A DNA stretch of 64,000 nt from Pseudomonas sp. P818 (GTDB lineage: Bacteria > Pseudomonadota > Gammaproteobacteria > Pseudomonadales > Pseudomonadaceae). Where the stretch lies: NCBI RefSeq assembly GCF_000418555.1, contig NZ_ATKM01000024.1, positions 124,001-188,000 of the forward strand, given 5' to 3'. Below the pieces are notes generated by a model. That model searched no databases, was not told where the DNA came from, and worked only from the letters and a program-made list of their open reading frames with translations. Made by a program: the position numbers and the translations under genes. Shown one piece after another: positions 7,922 to 16,680 of the stretch (position 1 is its first letter; the number at the start of each line of letters is the position of its first letter).

Positions 7922-8851
7922 ATGACCCTCACCGAACTGCGCTACATCGTCACCCTCGCCCAGGAACAGCACTTCGGCCGCGCCGCCGAACGCTGCCACG
8001 TCAGCCAGCCGACCCTGTCGGTGGGCGTGAAGAAGCTGGAGGACGAGCTCGGCGTACTGATCTTCGAGCGCAGCAAGAGCGCCGTGCGCCTGACGCCGGT
8101 CGGTGAGGGCATCGTCACCCAGGCGCAGAAGGTGCTGGAGCAGGCTCAGGGCATTCGCGAGCTGGCCCAGGCCGGCAAGAACCAGCTGACCGCCCCGCTG
8201 AAGATCGGTGCCATCTACACCGTCGGCCCCTATCTGTTCCCGCACCTGATTCCGCAGCTGCACCGGGTCGCCCCAGACATGCCGCTGTACATCGAGGAAA
8301 ACTTCACCCACATCCTGCGCGACAAGCTGCGCACCGGCGAGCTGGACGCCATCATCATCGCCCTGCCGTTCCAGGAAGCCGATGTGCTGACCAAGCCGCT
8401 GTACGACGAGCCCTTCTACGCCCTGCTGCCGGCCGGCCATCCCTGGGCAGCGATGGAAACCATCGACACCAAGCTGCTCAACGACAAGAGCCTGCTGCTG
8501 CTCGGTGAAGGCCACTGCTTCCGCGATCAGGTGCTGGAAGCCTGCCCGACCCTGCGCAAGGGCGGCGACGACCACGGCAAGCACACCACGGTGGAGTCCA
8601 GCTCGCTGGAAACCATCCGCCATATGGTCGCCTCTGGCCTCGGCGTGTCGATCCTGCCGTTCTCGGCGGTGGACAGCCATCACTACGCGCCAGGCGTGAT
8701 CGAAGTGCGTCCGCTCAGCGCGCCGGTCCCCTTCCGCACCGTGGCCATCGCCTGGCGCGCCAGCTTCCCCCGGCCCAACGCCATCGAAGTGCTGGCCGAC
8801 TCGATCCGCCTCTGCTCGGTCGCCCGCAGCCCGCAGACCAAGGCAGTCTGA
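7922..8851 (+). CDS. oxyR: Hydrogen peroxide-sensing regulator OxyR
   Basis: A 309-residue LysR-type regulator. The winged HTH occupies about residues 1-60 (FGRAAERCHVSQPTLSVGVKKLEDELG). The redox pair sits in GEGHCFRDQVLEAC as Cys199 and Cys208, the same numbers as E. coli OxyR, so peroxide sensing by disulfide formation is well supported. It normally activates catalase and alkyl hydroperoxide reductase genes. recG follows after 8 bp, the conserved Pseudomonas order, so both are probably on one transcript. Confidence 0.97.
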   Translation: MTLTELRYIVTLAQEQHFGRAAERCHVSQPTLSVGVKKLEDELGVLIFERSKSAVRLTPVGEGIVTQAQKVLEQAQGIRELAQAGKNQLTAPLKIGAIYTVGPYLFPHLIPQLHRVAPDMPLYIEENFTHILRDKLRTGELDAIIIALPFQEADVLTKPLYDEPFYALLPAGHPWAAMETIDTKLLNDKSLLLLGEGHCFRDQVLEACPTLRKGGDDHGKHTTVESSSLETIRHMVASGLGVSILPFSAVDSHHYAPGVIEVRPLSAPVPFRTVAIAWRASFPRPNAIEVLADSIRLCSVARSPQTKAV

Positions 8852-8859
8852 GGCCCGAC

Positions 8860-10935
8860 GTGAGCGAGCTGTCAGCGGTTTCCGTCACCGCGCTGAAAGG
8901 CGTAGGCGCCGCGCTGGCGGAAAAACTGGCCAAGGTCGGCCTGGAAACCCTGCAGGACGTGCTGTTCCACCTGCCGCTGCGCTACCAGGATCGCACCCGC
9001 ATCACCCCCATCGGCGCGTTGCGTCCGGGGCAGGATGCGGTGGTCGAGGGCATCGTCGCCGGTGCCGACGTGGTCATGGGCCGGCGCCGCAGCCTTCTGG
9101 TGCGTCTGCAGGACGGCAGCGGCACGCTGAGCCTGCGCTTCTTCCACTTCAGCCAGGCGCAGAAGGAAGGCCTGAAACGCGGCACGGCGCTGCGCTGCTA
9201 CGGCGAAGTGCGCCCCGGCGCCACCGGCCTGGAGATCTACCACCCGGAATACCGCGCACAGAGCGGCGACGAGCCGGCCCCGGTGGAACAGAGCCTGACC
9301 CCCATCTACCCGACCACCGAAGGCCTGCCCCAGCAGCGCCTGCGCCAGCTCAGCCAGCAGGCACTGGCACGTCTGGGCCCGCGCAGCCTGCCGGACTGGC
9401 TGCCTGATGAGCTGGCCCGTGACTATCGCCTGGCGCCGCTGGATGAAGCCATCCGTTACCTGCACCGACCGCCACCGGACGCCGATCTCGAAGAGCTCGC
9501 CGAAGGCCGTCACTGGGCCCAGCATCGCCTGGCCTTCGAAGAGCTGCTGACCCACCAGCTGTCGCTACAACGCCTGCGTGAACAGGTGCGCGCGCAGCAG
9601 GCGCCGGCCCTTCCGCCAGCGAAGAGGCTGCCGCAGCAGTACCTGGCCAACCTCGGCTTCGCCCCCACCGGCGCGCAACAGCGCGTGGGGGCAGAGATCG
9701 CCTACGATCTGGCGCAGAGCGAACCCATGCTGCGCCTGGTGCAGGGTGACGTCGGCGCCGGCAAGACGGTGGTCGCCGCGCTGGCCGCGCTGCAGGCGCT
9801 GGAGGCCGGTTACCAGGTGGCGCTGATGGCCCCCACCGAGATTCTCGCCGAGCAGCATTTTCTCAACTTCAGCAAGTGGCTGGCGCCGCTCGGCCTGGAC
9901 GTCGCCTGGCTGGCCGGCAAGCTCAAGGGCAAGGCGCGCGCCAGCGCACTGGAACAGATCGCCGGCGGCTGCCCGATGGTGGTCGGCACCCACGCCCTGT
10001 TCCAGGACGAGGTGAAGTTCAAGCGCCTGGCCCTGGTGATCATCGACGAGCAGCACCGCTTCGGCGTGCAGCAGCGCCTGGCCCTGCGTCAGAAGGGCAT
10101 CGACGGCCGCCTCTGCCCGCACCAGCTGATCATGACCGCCACGCCCATCCCGCGCACCCTGGCGATGAGCGCCTACGCCGATCTGGACACCTCGATCCTC
10201 GACGAGCTGCCGCCGGGGCGCACCCCGGTCAACACTCTGGTGATCGCCGACAGCCGCCGCGATGAGGTGGTCGAACGCGTACGCAACGCCTGCCAGCAGG
10301 GGCGCCAGGCCTACTGGGTGTGTACCCTGATCGAGGAATCCGAGGAACTGACCTGCCAGGCCGCGGAAACCAGCTTCGAGGAGCTCTCCGCCGCGCTCGG
10401 CGAGCTGCGCGTCGGGCTGATCCACGGGCGCATGAAGCCAGCCGAGAAGGCCGCGGTGATGGACGAATTCAAGCAGGGCCACCTGCAACTGCTGGTGGCC
10501 ACCACGGTGATCGAGGTGGGCGTCGACGTGCCCAACGCCAGCCTGATGATCATCGAGAACCCCGAGCGCCTGGGCCTGGCCCAGTTGCACCAGCTGCGCG
10601 GCCGGGTCGGTCGCGGCAGCGCCGCCAGCCATTGCGTGCTGCTCTATCACGCGCCGTTGTCGCAACTGGGGCGCGAACGCCTGGCGATCATGCGCGAAAC
10701 CACCGATGGCTTCGTCATCGCCGAGAAGGATCTGGAACTGCGCGGCCCCGGGGAAATGCTCGGTACCCGGCAGACTGGTCTGCTGCAATTCAAGGTCGCC
10801 GACCTGATGCGCGACGCCGACCTGCTGCCCGCCGTGCGTGATGCCGCGCAGGCCCTGCTGGAACATTGGCCACAACATGTGGCTCCATTGCTGGAGCGCT
10901 GGTTGCGTCACGGCCAGCAATACGGTCAAGTGTGA
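8860..10935 (+). CDS. recG: ATP-dependent DNA helicase RecG
   Basis: A 691-residue branch-migration helicase that regresses stalled forks and processes Holliday junctions. The N-terminal wedge/OB region includes VTALKGVGAALAEKLAKVG (helix-hairpin-helix-like) and LPLRYQDRT. Helicase motifs follow: Walker A GDVGAGKT, the DEQH box in IIDEQHRFGVQQR, TATPIPRTL, and in domain 2 LHQLRGRVGRG. The start is a GTG at 8860, eight bases after oxyR, chosen because the sequence MSELSAVSVTALKG matches the family start. Confidence 0.97.
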   Translation: MSELSAVSVTALKGVGAALAEKLAKVGLETLQDVLFHLPLRYQDRTRITPIGALRPGQDAVVEGIVAGADVVMGRRRSLLVRLQDGSGTLSLRFFHFSQAQKEGLKRGTALRCYGEVRPGATGLEIYHPEYRAQSGDEPAPVEQSLTPIYPTTEGLPQQRLRQLSQQALARLGPRSLPDWLPDELARDYRLAPLDEAIRYLHRPPPDADLEELAEGRHWAQHRLAFEELLTHQLSLQRLREQVRAQQAPALPPAKRLPQQYLANLGFAPTGAQQRVGAEIAYDLAQSEPMLRLVQGDVGAGKTVVAALAALQALEAGYQVALMAPTEILAEQHFLNFSKWLAPLGLDVAWLAGKLKGKARASALEQIAGGCPMVVGTHALFQDEVKFKRLALVIIDEQHRFGVQQRLALRQKGIDGRLCPHQLIMTATPIPRTLAMSAYADLDTSILDELPPGRTPVNTLVIADSRRDEVVERVRNACQQGRQAYWVCTLIEESEELTCQAAETSFEELSAALGELRVGLIHGRMKPAEKAAVMDEFKQGHLQLLVATTVIEVGVDVPNASLMIIENPERLGLAQLHQLRGRVGRGSAASHCVLLYHAPLSQLGRERLAIMRETTDGFVIAEKDLELRGPGEMLGTRQTGLLQFKVADLMRDADLLPAVRDAAQALLEHWPQHVAPLLERWLRHGQQYGQV

Positions 10936-10994
10936 ACCTGTTCACAGGACAGCCGTCGCCACGAACCTTTGCACAAAGCCTCGCTGGTTATACT
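10931..10994 (+). promoter_or_regulatory. Vfr/CRP-type site and promoter upstream of the HDOD gene
   Basis: TGTGAACCTGTTCACA at 10931-10946 is a perfect 7-2-7 palindrome with the TGTGA-N6-TCACA pattern of CRP/Vfr sites; it overlaps the recG stop codon. A -10-like TATACT lies at 10989-10994, with a poor -35 (TTGCAC at 10969-10974, spacing 14). With transcription starting near 11001, the site centre is about 62 bp upstream, the classic class I activator position. Confidence 0.55.
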
Positions 10995-11026
10995 CCGAGG
11001 CACATGCGCCAACGCTGGATACCGAT

Positions 11027-12427
11027 ATGACTGAAGTCGCCCTCGCCGCCAACGCCAATCCGCAACCGCCCGCCGTGATCGTGCAACTGCTGGAGAAACT
11101 CGCCGTGCCCTTCCAGGTGCGCGCAGAGCGACCAGGCCAGCCGAGCGAGGCGCGTCTGCAGGCCGTGCTGCTGGACGATGCCGTCGGTGCCCTGCTGGTG
11201 CTCTACCCGCGCAGCCAGCTGCTGGATCTGTCGCGCCTGGCAGAGCTGACCGGGCGCCAGCTCACCGCGGTCAAGCCGGAGCGCCTGGAGCGCATGCTCG
11301 GCAAGCACAACCTGACCGCCCTGCCCGGCCTGCCGCCGCTGACCAGTTCGCCCTGCCTGTACGAGGAACGCCTGCTGCAGGTGCCCAGCCTGCTGATCGA
11401 CTCCGGTCAGCCCGGCGTGCTGCTGGAAATTCCCACCGAGGCCTACAAGAGCCTGCTTAGCAAGGCCAGCGCAGCGCGTTTCGGTGAACCGGTGAGCGCG
11501 ATCAGACCGAACCTGGATCGCCCGCATGATGACCGCGAGGAAATCACCCAAGCCGTGCGTGCCTTTACCGCACGCCGAATTCAACAGCGCCTGGAAGAGA
11601 CCATCGAGATTCCGCCGCTGCCGGAAACCGCGCAGAAGATCATCAAGCTGCGGGTCGACCCCAACGCCACGGTGGACGACATCACCGGCGTGGTGGAAAC
11701 CGACCCGGCGCTGGCGGCCCAGGTGATCAGTTGGGCGGCATCGCCCTATTACGCCGCACCCGGCAAGATCCGTTCGGTAGAGGACGCCATCGTCCGCGTG
11801 CTGGGCTTCGACCTGGTGATCAACCTGGCGCTAGGCCTGGCGCTGGGCAAGACCCTGAGCCTGCCCAAGGATCAACCGCAGCACGCCACGCCCTACTGGC
11901 AGCAGGCGATCTACACCGCCGCGGTGATCGAGGGCCTGACTCGTGCCATGCCCCGCGCACAGCGCCCGGAAGCCGGCCTGACCTACCTCGCCGGTCTGCT
12001 GCACAACTTCGGCTATATGGTCCTGGCGCACGTCTTCCCACCTCACTTCTCGCTGATCTGCCGGCATCTGGAGGTCAACCCGCATCTGTCGCACAGTCAT
12101 ATCGAACAACATCTGCTGGGCATCACCCGCGAGCAGATCGGTGCCTGGCTGATGCGTCACTGGGACATGCCGGAGGAACTGGCCAGCGCCCTGCGCTTCC
12201 AGCACGACCCGAGCTACGCCGGTGACAACGCCGCCTTCCCCAACCTGGTGTGCCTGGCAGTCAGCCTGCTGCGCAACCGTGGCATCGGCGCCGGGCCGCA
12301 GATCGAGATTCCTGAGGAGCTGTTCGAGGCCCTGGGCCTGAGTCGGGAAAAAGCCGAGGAGGCCGTGAGCAAGGTGCTCAGTGCCGAAGCGGCTCTACGC
12401 GAACTGGCGGCGCAGTTTCCGCACTGA
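11027..12427 (+). CDS. YbaK-like/HDOD fusion signalling protein
   Basis: A 466-residue cytoplasmic protein. Residues about 12-150 resemble a YbaK/ProX-type aminoacyl-tRNA deacylase fold (VIVQLLEKLAVPFQV, and the hydrophobic block GALLVLYPRSQLLDLSRLAELTG). The rest is an HDOD domain (IPPLPETAQKIIKLRVDPNATVDDI, then GLLHNFGYMVLAHVFP and the late HWDMPEELASALRFQHD). HDOD proteins are usually signalling scaffolds without full HD phosphohydrolase residues. The same fusion follows recG in other Pseudomonas as I recall. The ATG at 11027 is taken because promoter elements end before it; its ribosome site is weak. Confidence 0.85.
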   Translation: MTEVALAANANPQPPAVIVQLLEKLAVPFQVRAERPGQPSEARLQAVLLDDAVGALLVLYPRSQLLDLSRLAELTGRQLTAVKPERLERMLGKHNLTALPGLPPLTSSPCLYEERLLQVPSLLIDSGQPGVLLEIPTEAYKSLLSKASAARFGEPVSAIRPNLDRPHDDREEITQAVRAFTARRIQQRLEETIEIPPLPETAQKIIKLRVDPNATVDDITGVVETDPALAAQVISWAASPYYAAPGKIRSVEDAIVRVLGFDLVINLALGLALGKTLSLPKDQPQHATPYWQQAIYTAAVIEGLTRAMPRAQRPEAGLTYLAGLLHNFGYMVLAHVFPPHFSLICRHLEVNPHLSHSHIEQHLLGITREQIGAWLMRHWDMPEELASALRFQHDPSYAGDNAAFPNLVCLAVSLLRNRGIGAGPQIEIPEELFEALGLSREKAEEAVSKVLSAEAALRELAAQFPH

Positions 12428-12433
12428 TGCTTG

Positions 12434-13183
12434 TTACGGTTTGACCGCCGTCTTGCGCAGCTGCTCGCGACGTTCGGCGAACAACTGCGGCACTACTTCC
12501 AGGCTGATGGCGAGCAGCTGGCTGACGCTGGCGTGCTCGTACAGTGCCGCATACTCGGCCAGCTGATCGCTGGGCATCTGCCGGTATGCATAGAACATGA
12601 AGGTTTCCACCGCCTGCTCGCTGGACTGGCGGATGGCTTCGGCCTGCTTCTGCGTCTGCGCCTGCAGCTCGGCCTCATCGAGGTTCTCGCCCCGCGCCCT
12701 CAGCGCCAGCAGCGCCTGAGTCTTGCCCACCTCGTAACGCAGCAGGCTGGCCAGCTCGGTGGTACGCGCAGCCGCATCGAGCCGCTTGACCAGGTCAAGA
12801 CGAGCCCCTCGTGGCGGTTGCTCCTGCAGCCGCTGGCGGTAATCGGCCAGGCCTTCGGGTTGCTCGCCGACCGCACGCTCGGCCGCGGTGAAGCGTCGTG
12901 CCAGAGGGCTGTCGAGGCGTTCGCGCACCTGCTCGCTCTGCTGCGTATCGAAGCGGGAGCCAACCCGTTTGGCCAGTTCCAGACAAAACGCCTCGCCCGC
13001 GAACAACTGCGCAAGACGTTTCTGTTCGGCTTCGTTCTGGCCGCGCTGCAGCAGCGGCGCGCTTTGTTCGCAAAGCAGATGGATGCCCGCCAGCTCGAAC
13101 AGCGGCAACAGGGTTCTGGCGGGGGCTGGCTCGGCTTGCGCAGTGGCAGCGACCAGCAACAGCAGGGGCAGGAAAAGACGCAT
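12434..13183 (-). CDS. Exported protein of unknown function
   Basis: A 249-residue protein with a clear Sec signal peptide (MRLFLPLLLLVAATAQA, cleavage after about residue 17). The mature part is helical and charged, with YRQRLQEQPPRG and MFYAYRQMPSDQLAEYAALYEH segments that recall DUF2059-type periplasmic proteins; I am not certain of the family. The ATG at 13183 is preferred over an in-frame GTG at 13198. It ends six bases from the HDOD gene stop (convergent). Confidence 0.75.
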   Translation of the reverse strand: MRLFLPLLLLVAATAQAEPAPARTLLPLFELAGIHLLCEQSAPLLQRGQNEAEQKRLAQLFAGEAFCLELAKRVGSRFDTQQSEQVRERLDSPLARRFTAAERAVGEQPEGLADYRQRLQEQPPRGARLDLVKRLDAAARTTELASLLRYEVGKTQALLALRARGENLDEAELQAQTQKQAEAIRQSSEQAVETFMFYAYRQMPSDQLAEYAALYEHASVSQLLAISLEVVPQLFAERREQLRKTAVKP

Positions 13184-13265
13184 GCTCAGGCTTTCCACAG
13201 GAACGTGCCTGGCAGCCTAACCAAAGCGTAGCGTCGCAGCCAGCCGCGACGCGTATCGGCACTTA

Positions 13266-13661
13266 TCAGGCGGCCTTTTTCGGCGTCTCGGCCTTCTTCT
13301 TCGGCATCAGGTACTTGGTCAGCCCCTGGAACCACATGACCAGCGCCGGGTTGCCCTGGATCTGGATGTCCTTGTTCTGGATGCCCTGCATGAACGCCAA
13401 CTGCTTGTTCTTCGCGGTCATGGCCTCGAAGCCGTAGGCAGCGTCCTTGAAACCAATGGCGAAAGCAGGCGCTTGGGCAACACCGCGTTTGCTGGTGACA
13501 CGCTGACCGGCCACGATGAAGTGGCGGGCAACCTTGCCATCCAGGGTGTACAGTTGAAAGACCATGTCACGGCCTTCGAGCTGCTGGCGGAAGGCGGGAT
13601 TGTCACGGCTGGCCTTGGCCATCAGGCGACCCAGCATCCACAGAAGAAAACGGAATTTCAT
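13266..13661 (-). CDS. SCP2 sterol-binding-like small protein
   Basis: A 131-residue protein, no signal peptide. The segments VFQLYTLDGKVARHFIVAGQRVTSKRG, AFAIGFKDAAYGFEAMTAKNK and KDIQIQGNPALVMWFQGLTKYLMP fit the SCP2-like lipid-binding fold, with a Lys-rich tail (PKKKAETPKKAA). Its substrate is unknown. It lies between the exported protein and hupB on the minus strand, about 150 bp downstream of the hupB terminator-like hairpin, so it probably has its own promoter. Confidence 0.7.
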   Translation of the reverse strand: MKFRFLLWMLGRLMAKASRDNPAFRQQLEGRDMVFQLYTLDGKVARHFIVAGQRVTSKRGVAQAPAFAIGFKDAAYGFEAMTAKNKQLAFMQGIQNKDIQIQGNPALVMWFQGLTKYLMPKKKAETPKKAA

Positions 13662-13779
13662 GCTCAGGCCCTCGTGATCGAAGATGATGGCCGCGCATTG
13701 TAGTGGTTTTCTTGCAAGACTACAGCCTGCCAAAAGCACGGCGTGCACAACGGATTTGCCTGCCTGGCGGCGATGGGGA

Positions 13780-13803
13780 GCCCGGAGCCGGGCGGCTCCG
13801 GGC
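13780..13803 (-). terminator. Strong hairpin after hupB
   Basis: GCCCGGAGCC (13780-13789), GGGC loop and GGCTCCGGGC (13794-13803) make a perfect 10-bp GC-rich stem just past the hupB stop. There is no U-tract on either side, so termination may be Rho-assisted. Confidence 0.55.
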
Positions 13804-13810
13804 AGCGGGC

Positions 13811-14083
13811 TCAGTTGACCGCGTCTTTCAGGGACTTGCCCGGTTTGAAGGCGACGGTGTTGCTGGCCTTGATCTTCACCGGTTGACCGGTTTGCGGGTT
13901 CTTGCCCGTACGGGCACCACGGTGGCGCTGGACGAAGGTACCGAAGCCAACCAGAGTCACACTGTCCTTGCGGTTCAGTGCACCGGTGATTTCTTCCAGT
14001 ACGGCGTTGAGTACACGATTGGCCTGATCCTTGGTCAGATCAGCCTTTTCGGCGATGGCGGCGGCGAGTTCCGGTTTACGCAT
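13811..14083 (-). CDS. hupB: HU-family nucleoid protein
   Basis: A 90-residue DNA-bending protein of the HU class. The start MRKPELAAAIAEKADLTKDQANRVLNAVLEEI, the VTLVGFGTFVQRHRGARTGKNPQTG arm and the ending KASNTVAFKPGKSLKDAVN are diagnostic. The FGTF and GRNPQTG-like arm with the intercalating Pro identify it as HU/IHF; the sequence is HU-like rather than IHF. AGAGG precedes the ATG. In P. aeruginosa the equivalent gene lies between the HDOD region and rubredoxin reductase, as here. Confidence 0.92.
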   Translation of the reverse strand: MRKPELAAAIAEKADLTKDQANRVLNAVLEEITGALNRKDSVTLVGFGTFVQRHRGARTGKNPQTGQPVKIKASNTVAFKPGKSLKDAVN

Positions 14084-14271
14084 AAATGCCTCTTTGACGG
14101 TTTTTTGTTGTTGTGTCCGTGCTGTTCTTCCAGAACAGCGCCCAAGGCGCCGCAACAGCTCTGCGCTGCGGCAGACCCTTGGGAGAATGGCATGCCGCAT
14201 CGCGCTGCGCCAGTGTCGCCCGCCACTTTAACCAGGCAATTTCGTGGCGTATCCGACAGAACGGCAGGCGA

Positions 14272-15420
14272 TCATGCCAGCAGCGCGGGTAATTCCTTGT
14301 TCAAGGCCAGTTTCTCCTGCACCGCGGCGCCGGTCAGCGCATACCCGAGCAGGGCTCCGGAAGCCTCACGGCAGAGCGCCTTGATGTCGCTGCCACTGCC
14401 CTCGACCGTCCACTCTCCCTGGCTACCACGGGGCGGCGGTGAAACCACCAGCGGGCAAACTGGCGTCTTTACCGTCACCGGCATCGGCCCATAGCTGACC
14501 GCCGTCGGCTCGCCGGCCAAGGTCTTGGCCAAGGCCCGGGCACAGGCCATCAGCGGCATGACATAAAGCAGGTTGAGGCCATCGACCTCGGCGCAATCAC
14601 CCAGGGCGTAGATATTGGCGTGCGAGGTACGCAGGTGGCGATCGACCATCACGCCGCGGTTGATGTCGAGACCGGCTGCCGCAGCGAGCGCGGTACGCGG
14701 ACGCAGGCCGACTGCGGAGACCACCGCGTCGCAATCGATCAGGCTGCCATCGGACAGCGTCGCCTGCAGCGCGTCGCCCTGGCGATCGAGGCTGGCCAGC
14801 ACCGGACCGAGATGGAAGCGCACGCCCAGACCTTCCAGGCCAGCCTGCACGGCAGACGCCGCGGCCGGATGCAGCAAACCCGGCATCACCTGCTCGCAAG
14901 GCGCCAGCAACTCGACCTCATAACCGCCAGCGCTGAGATCATTGGCGAACTCGCAGCCGATCAGCCCGGCGCCGAGGATCAGCACGCGACGCTTGCCAGC
15001 CACGGCGCTGCGAAAGCGCGCGTAATCCTCCAGGTCATTGATCGGAAAAACCGCGTCCTGAGCATCCCCTTCCACCGGTACGCGAATCGGCTCGGCGCCC
15101 CAGGCCAAGACCAGATCGCGATACGCCACAGCTTCCTCACCGGTCCACAGACGCTTGTGACCGGGGTCGATACCGGTGATGCGGGTGTGGGTACGAATCT
15201 CTGCGTTGAGCTGCTCGGCCATGGCGCCCGCCTCGGCCATGGCCAGGCCATCGGCATCCTTGTTCTTGCCGAAGCCGGTGGACAGCATCGGCTTGGAGTA
15301 GGAACGGCCGTCGTCGGCGGTGATCAGCAGCAGGGGCGTCTGCGCGTCGAGCTTGCGCCACTCCTTGGCCAGGTTGTAGCCGGCCAGGCCGGTACCGACG
15401 ATGACGACAGGTGCACTCAT
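14272..15420 (-). CDS. rubB: Rubredoxin-NAD(+) reductase
   Basis: A 382-residue FAD enzyme that passes electrons from NADH to rubredoxin, used for alkane hydroxylases and oxygen or peroxide defence. The FAD loop VVIVGTGLAGYN is at residues 5-16, the NAD loop RVLILGAGLIGCEFA is at about 145-159, and the second FAD motif NIYALGDCAEVDG is near 280. Length and motifs are complete. The rubredoxin gene normally found just upstream is reduced to a short tail, so its electron acceptor must be encoded elsewhere. Confidence 0.93.
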   Translation of the reverse strand: MSAPVVIVGTGLAGYNLAKEWRKLDAQTPLLLITADDGRSYSKPMLSTGFGKNKDADGLAMAEAGAMAEQLNAEIRTHTRITGIDPGHKRLWTGEEAVAYRDLVLAWGAEPIRVPVEGDAQDAVFPINDLEDYARFRSAVAGKRRVLILGAGLIGCEFANDLSAGGYEVELLAPCEQVMPGLLHPAAASAVQAGLEGLGVRFHLGPVLASLDRQGDALQATLSDGSLIDCDAVVSAVGLRPRTALAAAAGLDINRGVMVDRHLRTSHANIYALGDCAEVDGLNLLYVMPLMACARALAKTLAGEPTAVSYGPMPVTVKTPVCPLVVSPPPRGSQGEWTVEGSGSDIKALCREASGALLGYALTGAAVQEKLALNKELPALLA

Positions 15421-15484
15421 GCTGTGATTCCTCGCTACACAAACGACGCAACGGCCTGCTGGCCGTCACCATTGATTCATGGGT

Positions 15485-15526
15485 TCAGGGGCGCTCGATA
15501 AGCTCGAAGTCGACCTTGGCCACAGC
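15485..15526 (-). pseudogene. C-terminal remnant of a rubredoxin gene
   Basis: Read on the minus strand, the last 12 codons before a TGA (15487-15485) encode VAKVDFELIERP, matching the usual rubredoxin C-terminus (...CGVGKxDFELIE...). Upstream the similarity stops: the CxxCG knuckles and the remaining 40 or so residues are absent. The position, just upstream of rubB on the same strand, is where the intact rubredoxin lies in P. aeruginosa. This reads as a truncation scar; the match is short. Confidence 0.5.
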
Positions 15527-15674
15527 TCTCCAGGACCGTGTCATTCAGGTGACAGATGTTCGCGGGAGGTGGCGCAGTCACACCCTACTGGATCGGGCAG
15601 CAGCTGGCCAGAAGCGGCTCGGCAAGCCAGCCAGAGGATGGGTATGGCAGAACGCGGCGAATGGTTGCGAGGGG

Positions 15675-15700
15675 AAACCGCCCGACAGCTCGGGCGGTTT
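15675..15700. terminator. Rho-independent terminator of the outer-membrane gene
   Basis: AAACCGCCCGA (15675-15685), CAGC loop and TCGGGCGGTTT (15690-15700) form an 11-bp perfect stem 18 bp past the stop of the outer-membrane protein gene. The A/T flanks let it work in both directions. The stretch from here to 15526 holds no gene. Confidence 0.8.
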
Positions 15701-15717
15701 TCAAAGTGCGGTTTGGC

Positions 15718-16473
15718 TTAGAACGCCAGACCGACGCGCAGGCCGACCTGCTCCTGCTTGAGCTTGCTGCGCTCAGCCAGCTCGCTGTTGCTGTCAAGCT
15801 CATAGCGGGTCTGGGTGTAGTACAGGCTGGTGCTGATCGGCAGGTTGTTGATGCCCTTGTTCCACAGCATGGTCAGCTCGCCATAGGGATTGACCTTGTT
15901 CTTCAGGTCCACCGAGTCGCTGTCACCGTCGACCTTCAGGCGTGCCTCGGAGTCGATGGAATAACGCGCGCCCACTTCCAGGCGCAGGGTGTAGTCCGGG
16001 GTCAGGTAGTTGTAGCCGAGCCCGGCTTTGGCGAAGGGCGATTTGCTGGTCAGCTTGACGTTGCTGTCGAACGGGCCGACATCGTCCTGCTCGATACGAC
16101 CCCAGTCGTAGCCGCCACCGACGATCACGTCGACGTAGTTGTTGGTGCTCAGTGCGGCACGCAGACCGAGGTCGATATCGGCACGCGCGGACTTGTATTC
16201 CACATCGTCCTTGTCACGGTACTGGCCTTCGATGCCCGCCTGGTAGATGAAACCTTCCTGGCCGGTCAGCTTGTTACCGAAGTGGTAGAACAGGCCGCCC
16301 TGGTTGAGGCGTTCCTTGTCGCTTTCATCGTCGACGGTGAGCTTGTACTGGTTGTGCGAAGCAATGACACCGATGGTGGAGATCGGGTCGGTGACCGAGT
16401 CTGCATAGGCCTGCGAGGCGCCCGCCAGGCACAGGGCGAGTGTTGCTTTGGGGGTTATGCTGGACAGCTGCAT
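15718..16473 (-). CDS. Outer-membrane beta-barrel protein
   Basis: A 251-residue protein with a signal peptide (cleavage after SQAYA, about residue 24). The mature sequence alternates polar and hydrophobic residues in strands ending with aromatic residues (GLFYHFGNKL, GFIYQAGIEGQY, TLRLEVGARYSI), and it ends GLRVGLAF, the terminal Phe that marks BAM-inserted barrels. Function is unknown; it resembles small OmpW/OmpA-like barrels. It has its own terminator and an upstream gap of 207 bp to the corC-like gene end. Confidence 0.85.
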   Translation of the reverse strand: MQLSSITPKATLALCLAGASQAYADSVTDPISTIGVIASHNQYKLTVDDESDKERLNQGGLFYHFGNKLTGQEGFIYQAGIEGQYRDKDDVEYKSARADIDLGLRAALSTNNYVDVIVGGGYDWGRIEQDDVGPFDSNVKLTSKSPFAKAGLGYNYLTPDYTLRLEVGARYSIDSEARLKVDGDSDSVDLKNKVNPYGELTMLWNKGINNLPISTSLYYTQTRYELDSNSELAERSKLKQEQVGLRVGLAF

Positions 16474-16680
16474 GACGATTTCCTTGGCAATGGGTGGATA
16501 CGTCGCCCACCGGAGGTGGGACGCAAGTACCTAGACTGTCGATGCAGTGAGTGATTCGGCAAATCTGATGAGCGGTCGCGAAACTGAACGGCCCCTGAAC
16601 GAGCCTGGGTTTGACGAGAAAATCCTGACCGAATGACCAGGCCGTATCGACGGTTTCGCCGAACCTGGCGCCTGGCGGAT

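Noticed and set aside
9565..10929. 454-codon leftward open frame over recG
   Set aside because: Shadow of recG; Gln/His/Leu-rich with no family resemblance.
10838..11026. Longer N-terminus for the HDOD protein starting inside recG
   Set aside because: The extra 63 residues overlap recG and the promoter and have no family likeness; the ATG at 11027 fits.
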